A program made the position numbers and the translations under genes. Shown piece by piece: positions 28,691-37,482 of a stretch of 64,000 nt of DNA; within the stretch, counting starts at the first letter, position 1, and every line of letters starts with the position of its first letter. The notes under the pieces were generated by a model. It searched no databases. It worked only from the letters and a program-made list of their open reading frames with translations, and was not told the origin of the DNA. The stretch is from assembly GCF_000209165.1 (NCBI RefSeq), contig NC_009045.1, positions 1,426,001 through 1,490,000 of the forward strand, read 5' to 3'. This stretch comes from Scheffersomyces stipitis CBS 6054. Taxonomy: Eukaryota > Ascomycota > Pichiomycetes > Serinales > Debaryomycetaceae.

Positions 28691-30853
28691 ATGTCCTTGA
28701 CCTTGTCAATTGCCGCCAAGGCTCCATTCGTAGCATACCCCGCGCTTATTGCTGCCAACTTTGTCAACACTAGCGATGTTGACTCGTCAATTCTCATTGA
28801 GTTCATTGATGAAAAATCCGTAGAGGGCTCTGATTCTTCGGTCAAGTTGGTTTCTGCCGGAAAGACCGTCACCGACCAAGTAGAGATCTTGAGTATTTTG
28901 GCTGAACAGTTCCCTTCTGTCTTGACTGCTGAATTGGGCAATGTATGGTCCAAATTTGCTGTGGATAAGTTATATGTTAAGAACTTCAAGGAGTTGGCTG
29001 TCGACTTGGAAAAGCTCGATGCCCATCTTAACTTCAAATCTTTCATTAGTGGTTACAGCTACACCACTGCTGATATTGCTGTGTGGGGTGTCTTGAGAGC
29101 CAACGCCTTGATGGGTTCTGTGATCAAGAACGGCGTGTACACCAATGTCTCCAGATGGTACTCGTTGTTAGCTGATGATTCCAGATTCGAGTCAGTTGTT
29201 GAGTTCATGATTAAGTCTGTCAACGACTTGAGAAAGTCTGCCAAGACAGCCAAGAACGGCGGAAAGAAGGAAACACACAAGGCCAACTTTGAAATCGACT
29301 TGCCTGGCGCCGAAATGGGCAAAGTTGTTACCCGTTTCCCTCCTGAACCTTCTGGATACTTGCACATTGGACATGCTAAGGCTGCCATCTTGAACGAGTA
29401 TTTTGCCCACAATTACAAGGGTCAATTGGTGATCCGTTTCGACGACACCAACCCTACAAAGGAGAAGGAAGAGTTCCAGGACTCGATCATTGAAGACTTG
29501 GCCCTCTTGGGAGTCAAGGGTGAGAAGGTCACCTTTTCCTCGGACTACTTCGACACTATGTACGATTTAGCTATCAAGTTGATCAAGGACGGAAACGCCT
29601 ACTGTGATGACACACCTTTAGAAAAGATGAGAGAAGAGAGAATGGTGGGTGAAGCTTCGGCCAGAAGAAACAGATCTGTCGAAGAAAACTTGCACATCTT
29701 CACTGAAGAAATGAAGAACGGAACTGAAGAAGGCTTAAAGAATTGTTTAAGAGCAAAGATCGACTACACTGCTCCAAACAAGGCCTTGAGAGACCCCGTA
29801 ATGTACAGATGCAACTTGACTCCTCACCACAGAACTGGCACCCAGTGGAAGATGTACCCTATCTACGATTTCTGTGTCCCAGTTGTTGATTCTATCGAAG
29901 GAATCACCCATGCTTTGAGAACTAATGAGTACAGAGACCGTAATCCACAGTACCAATGGATCCAGAAGGCTTTGGGCTTGCGTCCCGTCGAAATCTGGGA
30001 CTTCGGCAGAGTTAACTTTGTCAGAACGTTGTTGTCCAAGAGAAAGTTGCAGTGGTTCGTCGACAAGGGCCATGTCGCCAACTGGGATGACCCTAGATTC
30101 CCAACAATCAGAGGTGTCAGAAGAAGAGGTATGACTATCGAAGGTTTGAGAAACTTCATCATTTCCCAGGGCCCTTCCAAGAACATTATCAACATGGACT
30201 GGTCCACTATCTGGGCCATGAACAAGAAGGTAATCGACCCTGTTGCTCCTAGATTTACTGCTGTCTACGCCGAAAATGCTGTCCCTGTCAAATTGTTGAA
30301 CGTGCCTGCTGAAGCATACACAGAAGAGAAGCCTAAGCACAAGAAGAACCCAGAAGTCGGCAATAAGCCAGTCGTCTACTTCAACGAGTTGTTGATCGAC
30401 CAGGCTGACGCCGACTTGGTTGAAGGCGAGGAAATCACTTTCATGGACTGGGGTAATGTCATCGTTTCCAAGGTCAACAAAGAAGGCGATGTCGTCAAGT
30501 CTATCGAAGCCAACTTGCATTTGGAAGGTGACTTCCGTAAGACTTCCAAGAAGATCACGTGGTTGGCTAACACCAGCGACAAGGTGGACGTCGATTTGGT
30601 TGACTTTGATCACTTGATTACCAAGGATAAGTTGGAAGAAGAAGACAACTTCGAAGACTTCCTTACCCCTGAGACCGAGTTCCACACCAAGGCTTTCGCT
30701 GATTTGAACATTCGCAAGTTGAAGACTGGTGACATCATCCAATTCGAAAGAAAGGGTTACTACAGAGTTGACCAACCATACAAGGAAGGCAAGCCAGCGG
30801 TGTTGTTCACCATTCCCGACGGTAAGGCCGTTTCCAAGTATGGCAAGAAGTAG
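28691..30853 (+). CDS. GUS1: Glutamate--tRNA ligase, cytosolic
   Basis: A 720-residue class I synthetase. The N-terminal GST-like domain (about 1-185; FISGYSYTTADIAVWGVLRAN) is the part that binds the cofactor Arc1 in yeast. A Lys-rich linker follows, then the catalytic domain with the HIGH motif in GYLHIGHAKAAILNEYF (near 224) and RFDDTNPTKEKEEF. The KMSKS equivalent is LLSKRKLQWFV (near 448). C-terminal beta-barrel anticodon-binding domains end at VSKYGKK. It is an archaeal/eukaryotic-type GluRS, paralogous to the GLN4 product in the same window. The downstream flank carries a strong hairpin and tandem repeats. Confidence 0.97.
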   Translation: MSLTLSIAAKAPFVAYPALIAANFVNTSDVDSSILIEFIDEKSVEGSDSSVKLVSAGKTVTDQVEILSILAEQFPSVLTAELGNVWSKFAVDKLYVKNFKELAVDLEKLDAHLNFKSFISGYSYTTADIAVWGVLRANALMGSVIKNGVYTNVSRWYSLLADDSRFESVVEFMIKSVNDLRKSAKTAKNGGKKETHKANFEIDLPGAEMGKVVTRFPPEPSGYLHIGHAKAAILNEYFAHNYKGQLVIRFDDTNPTKEKEEFQDSIIEDLALLGVKGEKVTFSSDYFDTMYDLAIKLIKDGNAYCDDTPLEKMREERMVGEASARRNRSVEENLHIFTEEMKNGTEEGLKNCLRAKIDYTAPNKALRDPVMYRCNLTPHHRTGTQWKMYPIYDFCVPVVDSIEGITHALRTNEYRDRNPQYQWIQKALGLRPVEIWDFGRVNFVRTLLSKRKLQWFVDKGHVANWDDPRFPTIRGVRRRGMTIEGLRNFIISQGPSKNIINMDWSTIWAMNKKVIDPVAPRFTAVYAENAVPVKLLNVPAEAYTEEKPKHKKNPEVGNKPVVYFNELLIDQADADLVEGEEITFMDWGNVIVSKVNKEGDVVKSIEANLHLEGDFRKTSKKITWLANTSDKVDVDLVDFDHLITKDKLEEEDNFEDFLTPETEFHTKAFADLNIRKLKTGDIIQFERKGYYRVDQPYKEGKPAVLFTIPDGKAVSKYGKK

Positions 30854-30912
30854 TATATAATGCCTCTCTAATGAACATATTATATAAGGGTTATTGTGGT
30901 AGTCAGAGACCA

Positions 30913-30955
30913 TATGACAGAAACTAGTCCATAGCTTCTGTTAGTTTCTGTCATA
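30913..30955. terminator. 14-bp hairpin after GUS1
   Basis: The arms TATGACAGAAACTA (30913-30926) and TAGTTTCTGTCATA (30942-30955) are perfect complements around a 15-nt loop, starting 60 bp after the GUS1 stop. It would lie in the GUS1 3' UTR. Yeast terminators do not need hairpins, so a role in mRNA stability or 3'-end control is only inferred; terminator is the nearest available type. Confidence 0.5.
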
Positions 30956-31050
30956 GAAACCAGTCCATGGCTTCGAGCGTAGTAAATCTCTACTGTAGTC
31001 AAAGTAGCGGAGCACAGAGCTACTATAATACAAACCATAGCATCGCTGTA

Positions 31051-31107
31051 GCAGTATACTAACAGTAGGAACCTATAGTAGCATACTAACAGTAAGAACC
31101 TATAGTA
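31051..31107. repeat. Tandem repeat with TACTAACAG core
   Basis: A 30-nt and a 27-nt copy of the unit GCA(gta)TACTAACAGTARGAACCTATAGTA lie side by side, and a third copy begins with GCATAACT. Each copy includes TACTAAC, the yeast branch-point sequence, followed directly by AG. Resemblance to splice signals may be coincidental. Confidence 0.65.
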
Positions 31108-32059
31108 GCATAACTAGAAATTTCGCAGACAACAAATTCGCAACCGGATCTGTGATTTCCACAGGATCTTCAAATGCCGTTACTACACAATGGCACTGCT
31201 GCACCAATCGGCAATCTAGATCGAATGGTGAACCAGGTGGTTCCAAATTTGTGAATAATCGCCAATTAATATCACAATTATTATCACCGATTCAAATAAT
31301 ATTGCCTGCCCCAATTATTTCAATCCCTTCTACTGATAAGATATCACAAATCCGGCTCTACAAGCCTGTTCCACATGCCTTCGGTGCACTGGAAACATGG
31401 ATAAGACGCAGATGGAACGTGTTGTGCATGGTGGAAGCACTTTTCGGTAATTGGCTACACCCTGAAAAACGATCTAGGTGGCTTAAATTATGAATTGTGC
31501 CTGGAAACCACCAACTCCACGACACCTTACGACTCTCTAACTCAGGAAAGCCTCAAAGTTGGCGGAATCTCCAGACGCTTGGCGCAGAACAGACAGGTCC
31601 AAGAACACCCAAGCGGAGAAAAAGGCACGAAGAGTCTCTTTGACCTTGGCAAGGAATAGGAGAAAGTCGATCCCACAGCTCTAAACTTGTCCAACAGAAC
31701 TGACCAGGTCTTGGATCCCCCACCTACGGTGTCCATGTTGGATTGTACAAGAATGTCGCCTAGCAGTTCGAAACTCACCAGATTTTGGGTGGTTAGGGGG
31801 GAAAGTGGGGTTGATCCAATTATAAGCTCATCGGCTTTATACACTCTTGGGGAAATCTTAATATTCCCAGCCGGAGCTTATCTATGGCCCAAATGAAGGA
31901 CAGAAATAAGTATAAGACCATCGGAGTTTGTACACCAAAATTACTAAGAAGTAGTTGCTCTTTTTCTGGTAGTAATCTCTAAATCTGGACGTCTTGATTA
32001 TGGTAGATCACCCTTCGTGAATCTCCCCGCCTACTGCCACACCGAAATATACTACAGCA

Positions 32060-33250
32060 ATGCTCAAGTCTAGCACTATGACACCAGCTTCCAGTGGAAG
32101 AGTGATCACTAATGGTTACAGCACCAGTCCATTACTGAAGAGCCCCACTTCTCCAACTGGATCAAAACTATTATTGGAATCGCTTGCTTCCAACAGCCAT
32201 ACATATACGCTTGATTCGCCAGTGTCCTCCTACTCAGTTCTTGGGAAGGACTACTTTCAGTCAGGAAAGGAGCCGATCTACGAAGGTGCTAACGGGATTG
32301 TCCGAAAAGCTACGGATAGGACACGGACACTAACGTTGATCATAAAAAGGATCAAACAGAGAGACCAGTCTACTCAGCACTACAAGAAGTCTGTTATTAT
32401 GGAATATGATACCATCAGAGCCTGTAACCACAAGAACATCGTCCAGATTTTGGACATCGCTGTTATTCCCGATTCATCTGATTTGTGCTTAGTGTACCCA
32501 TACTACCCTAAGGGTGACCTTCTAGACTTGATGTGTCAGGTGAGAAGGTTTAAGATCGAAACGTCGGCAAGCTTGAAGGATTCTGTTTTCAAACAGATCT
32601 TGAAGGGAGTCAACTACTTGCATTCCAAGAACATCATCCATCGTGATTTGAAGACAGAAAACTGCTTGATAGATGCTGACGGGGTTATTAAAATTGCTGA
32701 TTTCGGGTATGCTTTGAATCTTAACGATGACCGATTCAAGGGCTACTTGAAAGAGAACCCCGTTGAATTCTATTGTGGAACTGCAAGTTTCAAGGCCCCA
32801 GAGTTGTTCGTTATTGAAGATGAAATCAACAAGGAAGAGTTCTCGTTTGACCAATACTTGGAGAATATCGAGGTGATGAAGTATGTGGACTACTGGTCTC
32901 TAGGCATAATATACTTGAACATATACTTGATGAAGTCTCCCTGGAACAATGCAAATGCACTCGATCCGAAGAACATCGCATTTACAAAGTACCAAAAATA
33001 CTATCCCGAGAATGATTCACAGCTTTCCCTTATAATCAAGGACTTGAACAGGAGCTCTTCGTCATTTAGCAACAACCCTGCCTTGGCCTTGTTCAAGAAT
33101 TTGCATTACGATTCCAGAGAGTATATTCTTGGAATGTTGAATCCAACGCCGGATAGACGGTTGTCTCCCAAGGAAGTTCTCGATTCCAATTGGCTTAGCC
33201 AGGTTTATTCACCACCAAAAGACTTGGTTAACTTGATAAAATCAAAGTAG
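32060..33250 (+). CDS. Serine/threonine protein kinase, fungal HAL/NPR-like group
   Basis: A 396-residue kinase with a short Ser/Thr/Pro-rich N-terminus (about 1-55). The domain has a Gly-rich loop YEGANGIVRK (about 75-84), the catalytic Lys in LIIKRIK (near 96), the alpha-C Glu in VIMEYDTIRAC, HRDLKTEN (Asp near 195), DFGYALNL (near 214) and a CGTASFKAPEL activation segment. YVDYWSLGIIYLNIY is subdomain IX. The domain style resembles the fungus-specific Hal4/Hal5/Npr1 family, which controls plasma-membrane transporters. It is shorter than those proteins and lacks their long N-terminal extension, so the exact orthologue is unknown. All catalytic residues are present. Confidence 0.85.
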   Translation: MLKSSTMTPASSGRVITNGYSTSPLLKSPTSPTGSKLLLESLASNSHTYTLDSPVSSYSVLGKDYFQSGKEPIYEGANGIVRKATDRTRTLTLIIKRIKQRDQSTQHYKKSVIMEYDTIRACNHKNIVQILDIAVIPDSSDLCLVYPYYPKGDLLDLMCQVRRFKIETSASLKDSVFKQILKGVNYLHSKNIIHRDLKTENCLIDADGVIKIADFGYALNLNDDRFKGYLKENPVEFYCGTASFKAPELFVIEDEINKEEFSFDQYLENIEVMKYVDYWSLGIIYLNIYLMKSPWNNANALDPKNIAFTKYQKYYPENDSQLSLIIKDLNRSSSSFSNNPALALFKNLHYDSREYILGMLNPTPDRRLSPKEVLDSNWLSQVYSPPKDLVNLIKSK

Positions 33251-33679
33251 ATTCAGATGTTTTCCCTTCATTCTGCTGCATTATTAGTGAAGATCATGTA
33301 TTTTTAACGTTCACTAGGTTTGGGTTTTCTTATTTATGTTTTTATATTAATGATGATAATGGGTTTGATACTAGGAAAGTAGCAGTGGGTGTAAATATAG
33401 TAATAATTATAAGATGCGTTACGACTGATAGAAGCTACATTCTCCAATCTCCAATATGAACTTTGTAATCAGTTGGATTGTATTCATATGGCCAGATGGA
33501 GTAGACTACGAATTCAAAGTCAATGCAGCAACATAGTGTCAGAAAGGATCCTACTTATCTAAAATGAAACAGGCAACTTCAACAGGATGAAATCCTTCAA
33601 ATCCATCCTCATAGCTACGAATCGTGGTGGAAACGAGAAGTTAAAAAAAGGGCTAGTCTACAAATTCGACTCAGCAGTG
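33251..33679. other. Convergent spacer
   Basis: 429 bp of AT-rich 3' flanks. TGTAAATA occurs at about 33390, roughly 140 bp after the kinase stop. No gene was seen. Confidence 0.4.
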
Positions 33680-34156
33680 TCACAAATCCAACTTAAACGA
33701 TTTTAGTGCTTGTATAAGTGAATCAACTCCTTCATTTTCTTGTACAATCTTCAAAATGACCTTGTTGTAGAATTCATCAAAGTTGTTCTCCATATCCAGC
33801 AGGTAGCTCAATTCATTGCCTTTTGCACTTTCAGAAACATCATTAGCAGATTTACCTCTCTTTGAAGTTTTCTTATTGAAGCCAGGTTTTTGTGAAGAGT
33901 CATTTGAAGACAATTCCGTTGTTGGACTAGCAGATGGAAGTCTAACCTGTTTCTTTGAATTGACATTGCTAGAATTTGCATTGTTAATTTTTGCAATCTT
34001 TAACTTTGAATTGATGATGGTCTGATTGGCGCCGATGATGCTTCGGTCCAAAGAGTCTTTGTCCTGTGATTCTTTTCTCTTATTGATAGAAGAAAATTGG
34101 GTCATACTGTTAAAATGTATGGAAGCAAAGAAAGAAGAAAGGAAGTTATAAATCAT
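33680..34156 (-). CDS. Small protein of unknown function
   Basis: A frame of up to 158 residues. A second ATG at codon 18 (about 34105) gives 141 residues starting MTQFSSINKRKES and looks the more natural start. The middle (about 40-110) is Ser/Asn/Lys-rich and probably disordered, with basic clusters (NSKKQVRLPS, KKTSKRGKS). The last 45 residues form one predicted amphipathic helical segment (LLDMENNFDEFYNKVILKIV..VDSLIQALKSFKLDL). That pattern suits a small subunit of a nuclear complex, but I do not recognise it. Orientation, size and the structured C-terminus make it more gene-like than neighbouring chance frames. Confidence 0.55.
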   Translation of the reverse strand: MIYNFLSSFFASIHFNSMTQFSSINKRKESQDKDSLDRSIIGANQTIINSKLKIAKINNANSSNVNSKKQVRLPSASPTTELSSNDSSQKPGFNKKTSKRGKSANDVSESAKGNELSYLLDMENNFDEFYNKVILKIVQENEGVDSLIQALKSFKLDL

Positions 34157-35283
34157 AATCTTTTTGCTGCAAATTACTGTGTAGAAATGCGACCACCAAA
34201 AGATTTAGCTGCAAAATATAAATGTTTTATGAAGAGTCGAGAATTGAGAATTGGGTGCAAAAGGACATACAAATATTGTATGGATTAAACACAAGTCGAC
34301 CATATATGTCTTGAACAACAGTTTGTATCACTTCTGTCTGGTTCATGTATAGCAATGGTACTTTAAAAGATAGAACAGATCCATATTGAGTTCAGAAACG
34401 AAAACGAACGAATACAAGGTGAGCCGATAAGACAATCAAAGTAGAAATAATACCGAGTAACAATATGAAAAACGAAATTGCGAATTCGGTGTTGGCATGA
34501 GCAGTGAAAACTATTGATATGAATGATTTTATGAAAAAACAAGAAGCCATCAAGTCTATACGGATGGTTTACAGGACATACATATAAAGCCAGATTCGAG
34601 TCAATTGTCGTCAGTAATCGACGTTTGACTGTTTTTAGCCAGCTTCTGGTTTAATGGTGCAACACCTACAAAATATAGTAGTACCCGGACGACTTGTGAA
34701 CATTAACACTACATGAACATTAATATAAACTCGAATATACGATTTAGCAATAATACAATTGGCGTGGTAGAATAAGCAAACCCCTATGGATCAAAACGGC
34801 AGACAGCTAGATTATTAGTTCCCGCAACATAGGCCGGAGGGTATACCTGTGATGAACAACGGAAGTTGGCATGGAATAGATGAAAAAAGAGAATTTAATC
34901 AACAATAACAATAAAAATAAAGAAGTAATTGGACATATAAAAAGATGGTTGATAACATGAGGATGGCGATGGTGATGAGATCACATGATGTTGTCAAAAG
35001 ACATTAATAATAACAAGGAAGCAACAAGAACTATAATTTGATCTCCTTTTGATGAACTGCTCCACAAACATATCCTTAATAAAGACCTGTTTGACTCTGG
35101 TGGAAGTTGCCCATTCGAAGAACTCTAGCTAAGCTTTACTCCACAAAGCCCAACTAAAGAACTCCTTAGCATCAGAACACAACCAGGCAATAGAATTTAG
35201 ATTTGAGTCCACAAAAATAGCATCTGTGGCTATGACTGTGACCTGGCAAGAACTAAAGTTACTGCTAAATTCTGGTTCTGTAA
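34157..35283. other. Intergenic region downstream of WHI3
   Basis: 1.1 kb, AT-rich, between the small unknown gene's start and the WHI3 stop, both on the minus strand. It presumably holds the small gene's promoter and the WHI3 3' UTR. No gene, repeat or RNA was recognised. Confidence 0.4.
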
Positions 35284-37482
35284 CTATTTCTGGTGGTAGT
35301 TCAGATAGCCATAATTCCCAACAGCATTTCCGTTGCCACTAGAAACTTGTCCAGTAGCAGAGCTAGTAGCAGCACCTCCAATCTGATTTGTAGATGTTCT
35401 TCTGGGATTACCAGGACCTCTGACTCCCAACGGGTTTTTGGAGAAGGACAATCTGATTCCTCCTTTTCCGTTACCTCCATTGGGTCTTGGCAATGCACGA
35501 CCATACAACTCAGCTAATGCTCTAGTGGCATGTGCTACGTCTTCAAACTCTACAAAGCACATAGGACCATGGTTGTGGCCAGAGGTTCCAGAACTGCCAG
35601 AAGTCCCAGACGATTGGTTCTTCGTACGGAATGACAACCGACGGAACCCTTTCTGGGGCAGGAACAAGGCACGGAGCTCAGCTTCCGTTGCATCTGGAGG
35701 TAAATTACCGACGTACAAAGTATTACAAGGAGGATTCTGATCAGCAGGATTGGCTGGAGGAGGTACTCTGGCCAATAAAGACAAATCTGGAACATCCTTA
35801 GAGCCAGCTACAGCGCTCAGTCGAGGAGTAGTAGCACCTGGCTGAGGCTGTTGAGACTGTTGAGATTGTTGCTGTGAAGCTGGAAGCTGTTGTGAAAGCT
35901 GTTGAGCTTGCGATGGCTGAGAAGTAACAGCCAATTTTGCAGCCTGTGACACCTGGCTGGTTGCAGAAGATGTAACAGAAGACCCAGATAATGATGCTAC
36001 ATTTTGCAGAGATTGCTGAGGTTGTTGCCCTTGTTGAGATTGCACTTGCAGTTGTGGAGTTTGAGATGCTAATAAACCTGCTGCTGTTGGACCCTGGGGA
36101 GCAGAAGCTGGAGTTTGATGTGTCAAAAGTGAAGCAGCAGTTTGAGGAGCCACAGAAGGCTGTTGACCTCCAATGAGAGAAGAACCCTGTGGTGCCTGGG
36201 AAGAAGTCAAGCTATGAATAGGTGCTGGGTTACTGGTACCGGAACTGGTGAAGAACGCAGAAGAAGTTCTTCTACGGTCAGCAGAAGCTGAAACAGATCC
36301 TGAAACAGAAGACCCCGAAGTAGCAGATATCGAACCATTCTGTGGATTGCTACCACTACTATTGCTGTTGCTGGTATTATTATTGTTGTTGTTGGATGAT
36401 GCATTGGTTGGATTAGATGAAGAATTTGTCCATTCAAACGGAGCCGTCACATTTACTCCAGGAGTCTGAGGATTCGAGCCTAAAGGAACACCCGAAGAGG
36501 GGGCCTTGGCCGATGCAGAAGAATTGGATCCCCATGGATCTCTAACCAAGTTTTCGTACTCTCTGGCATCGTTGTGAGATTCCATCAACAAAATAGACTT
36601 ACCAGACAAATCTGTCAAGTCTATGGTTCCAGAGCCAGAAGCTGGGGGAGGAACCAGAGCATTTGATGCAGGTCCAGAAACAGGTCCAGAAGCGGCAGCA
36701 GAAGAGAAAGGATCACTAAATACGAATCTCGATCTCTGGTTGCCTATAGACTGTCTCTTTTGGAAATTGTCAAAAGGCACAGAAGCTCCTGAAGCTCCAG
36801 TGCCAGAAGGACCACCAACTGCTTGCTGCTGGCCATTTACACCCACGGGACCGAGAGCTGGATTAGACGACTGGTGATGAAGCTGTGGGTGGTTTAAGTT
36901 TGGAGGAGATATGTTCGCATTTGATAATCTTAAAGAGTTGAATGCCGTAGAAGTATTGTGGATATTCTGGGGAGAACTCAAAACAGAAGAACTGCTATCG
37001 TATTCAACTTTCACAGGAGGATACTCGCTACCAAAGATGAACTTTCCATCTATCAATTTACCGGTCGTCAAACAAGTGTTTCCGTTCTTGAAATAGACGT
37101 AGATTTTGTAGTCTTTTACTTCGATTCCAAGTACTTCGTCAATCACCAACGAGAAGATAAGAGTCGCTTCTCTCTTGGACAAATCCGTGGGGATGTTGCC
37201 GAGAACCAACAAGTTGGAAGTAGATGTTCCAGGATTAGCTGAAGGATATGTGCTATTGATGGCAGAAAGAAGTGGGGGACCATGAGGTCCAGCTACCAGA
37301 GGTTGCGCTGAAGTCCCTGAGATGGAACCACCAAGAGGTTGTTGATGCTGAGGATGCTGTTGTTGATGCTGTTGCTGATGCTGTTGCTGATGCTGTTGTT
37401 GTTGATTTGTTGGCAAGAGCGAGCCGTTAGAGGGCAAAGGGTGGAACTGGTGTATATTGTTTGGTTCAGACATAGCGGACAT
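35284..37482 (-). CDS. WHI3: RNA-binding protein Whi3
   Basis: A 732-residue protein. The C-terminal RRM (about 582-680) is almost identical in style to yeast Whi3: [20 protein letters not shown] (RNP2), [21 protein letters not shown] (RNP1) and [18 protein letters not shown] degenerate RRM-like segment lies near 88-160 ([36 protein letters not shown]). Between them is a long Gln/Ser/Asn-rich region, and the N-terminus has a QQQH repeat (27-48). Whi3 binds cyclin mRNAs such as CLN3, sets cell size and filamentation, and forms condensates through its polyQ region. Two nearby in-frame ATGs (codons 1 and 4) could start it. The region upstream is exceptionally long. Confidence 0.95.
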   Translation of the reverse strand: MSAMSEPNNIHQFHPLPSNGSLLPTNQQQQHQQQHQQQHQQQHPQHQQPLGGSISGTSAQPLVAGPHGPPLLSAINSTYPSANPGTSTSNLLVLGNIPTDLSKREATLIFSLVIDEVLGIEVKDYKIYVYFKNGNTCLTTGKLIDGKFIFGSEYPPVKVEYDSSSSVLSSPQNIHNTSTAFNSLRLSNANISPPNLNHPQLHHQSSNPALGPVGVNGQQQAVGGPSGTGASGASVPFDNFQKRQSIGNQRSRFVFSDPFSSAAASGPVSGPASNALVPPPASGSGTIDLTDLSGKSILLMESHNDAREYENLVRDPWGSNSSASAKAPSSGVPLGSNPQTPGVNVTAPFEWTNSSSNPTNASSNNNNNNTSNSNSSGSNPQNGSISATSGSSVSGSVSASADRRRTSSAFFTSSGTSNPAPIHSLTSSQAPQGSSLIGGQQPSVAPQTAASLLTHQTPASAPQGPTAAGLLASQTPQLQVQSQQGQQPQQSLQNVASLSGSSVTSSATSQVSQAAKLAVTSQPSQAQQLSQQLPASQQQSQQSQQPQPGATTPRLSAVAGSKDVPDLSLLARVPPPANPADQNPPCNTLYVGNLPPDATEAELRALFLPQKGFRRLSFRTKNQSSGTSGSSGTSGHNHGPMCFVEFEDVAHATRALAELYGRALPRPNGGNGKGGIRLSFSKNPLGVRGPGNPRRTSTNQIGGAATSSATGQVSSGNGNAVGNYGYLNYHQK
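37339..37404 (-). repeat. 12-bp tandem repeat encoding QQQH in WHI3
   Basis: About five imperfect 12-bp units (CAGCAACAGCAT type on the coding strand) encode consecutive QQQH blocks at residues 27-48, ending in PQHQQ. The repeats are nearly identical at DNA level, suggesting recent expansion and length polymorphism in the Whi3 aggregation-prone region. Confidence 0.8.

Larger units (their letters stand above)
30854..32059. other. Repeat-bearing intergenic region
   Basis: 1.2 kb between GUS1 and a protein kinase gene. The first 300 bp contain a long hairpin, a diverged direct repeat (AAACTAGTCCATAGCTTC and AAACCAGTCCATGGCTTC) and a tandem repeat with TACTAAC. Open frames near 31152-31493 and 31542-31844 are unrecognised and overlap low-information sequence. 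The 150 bp before the kinase ATG show no strong TATA box. Confidence 0.45.

Noticed and set aside
29747..30913. 388-codon minus-strand frame across GUS1
   Set aside because: It is antisense to a strongly biased, highly expressed coding sequence, which often leaves the opposite strand open.
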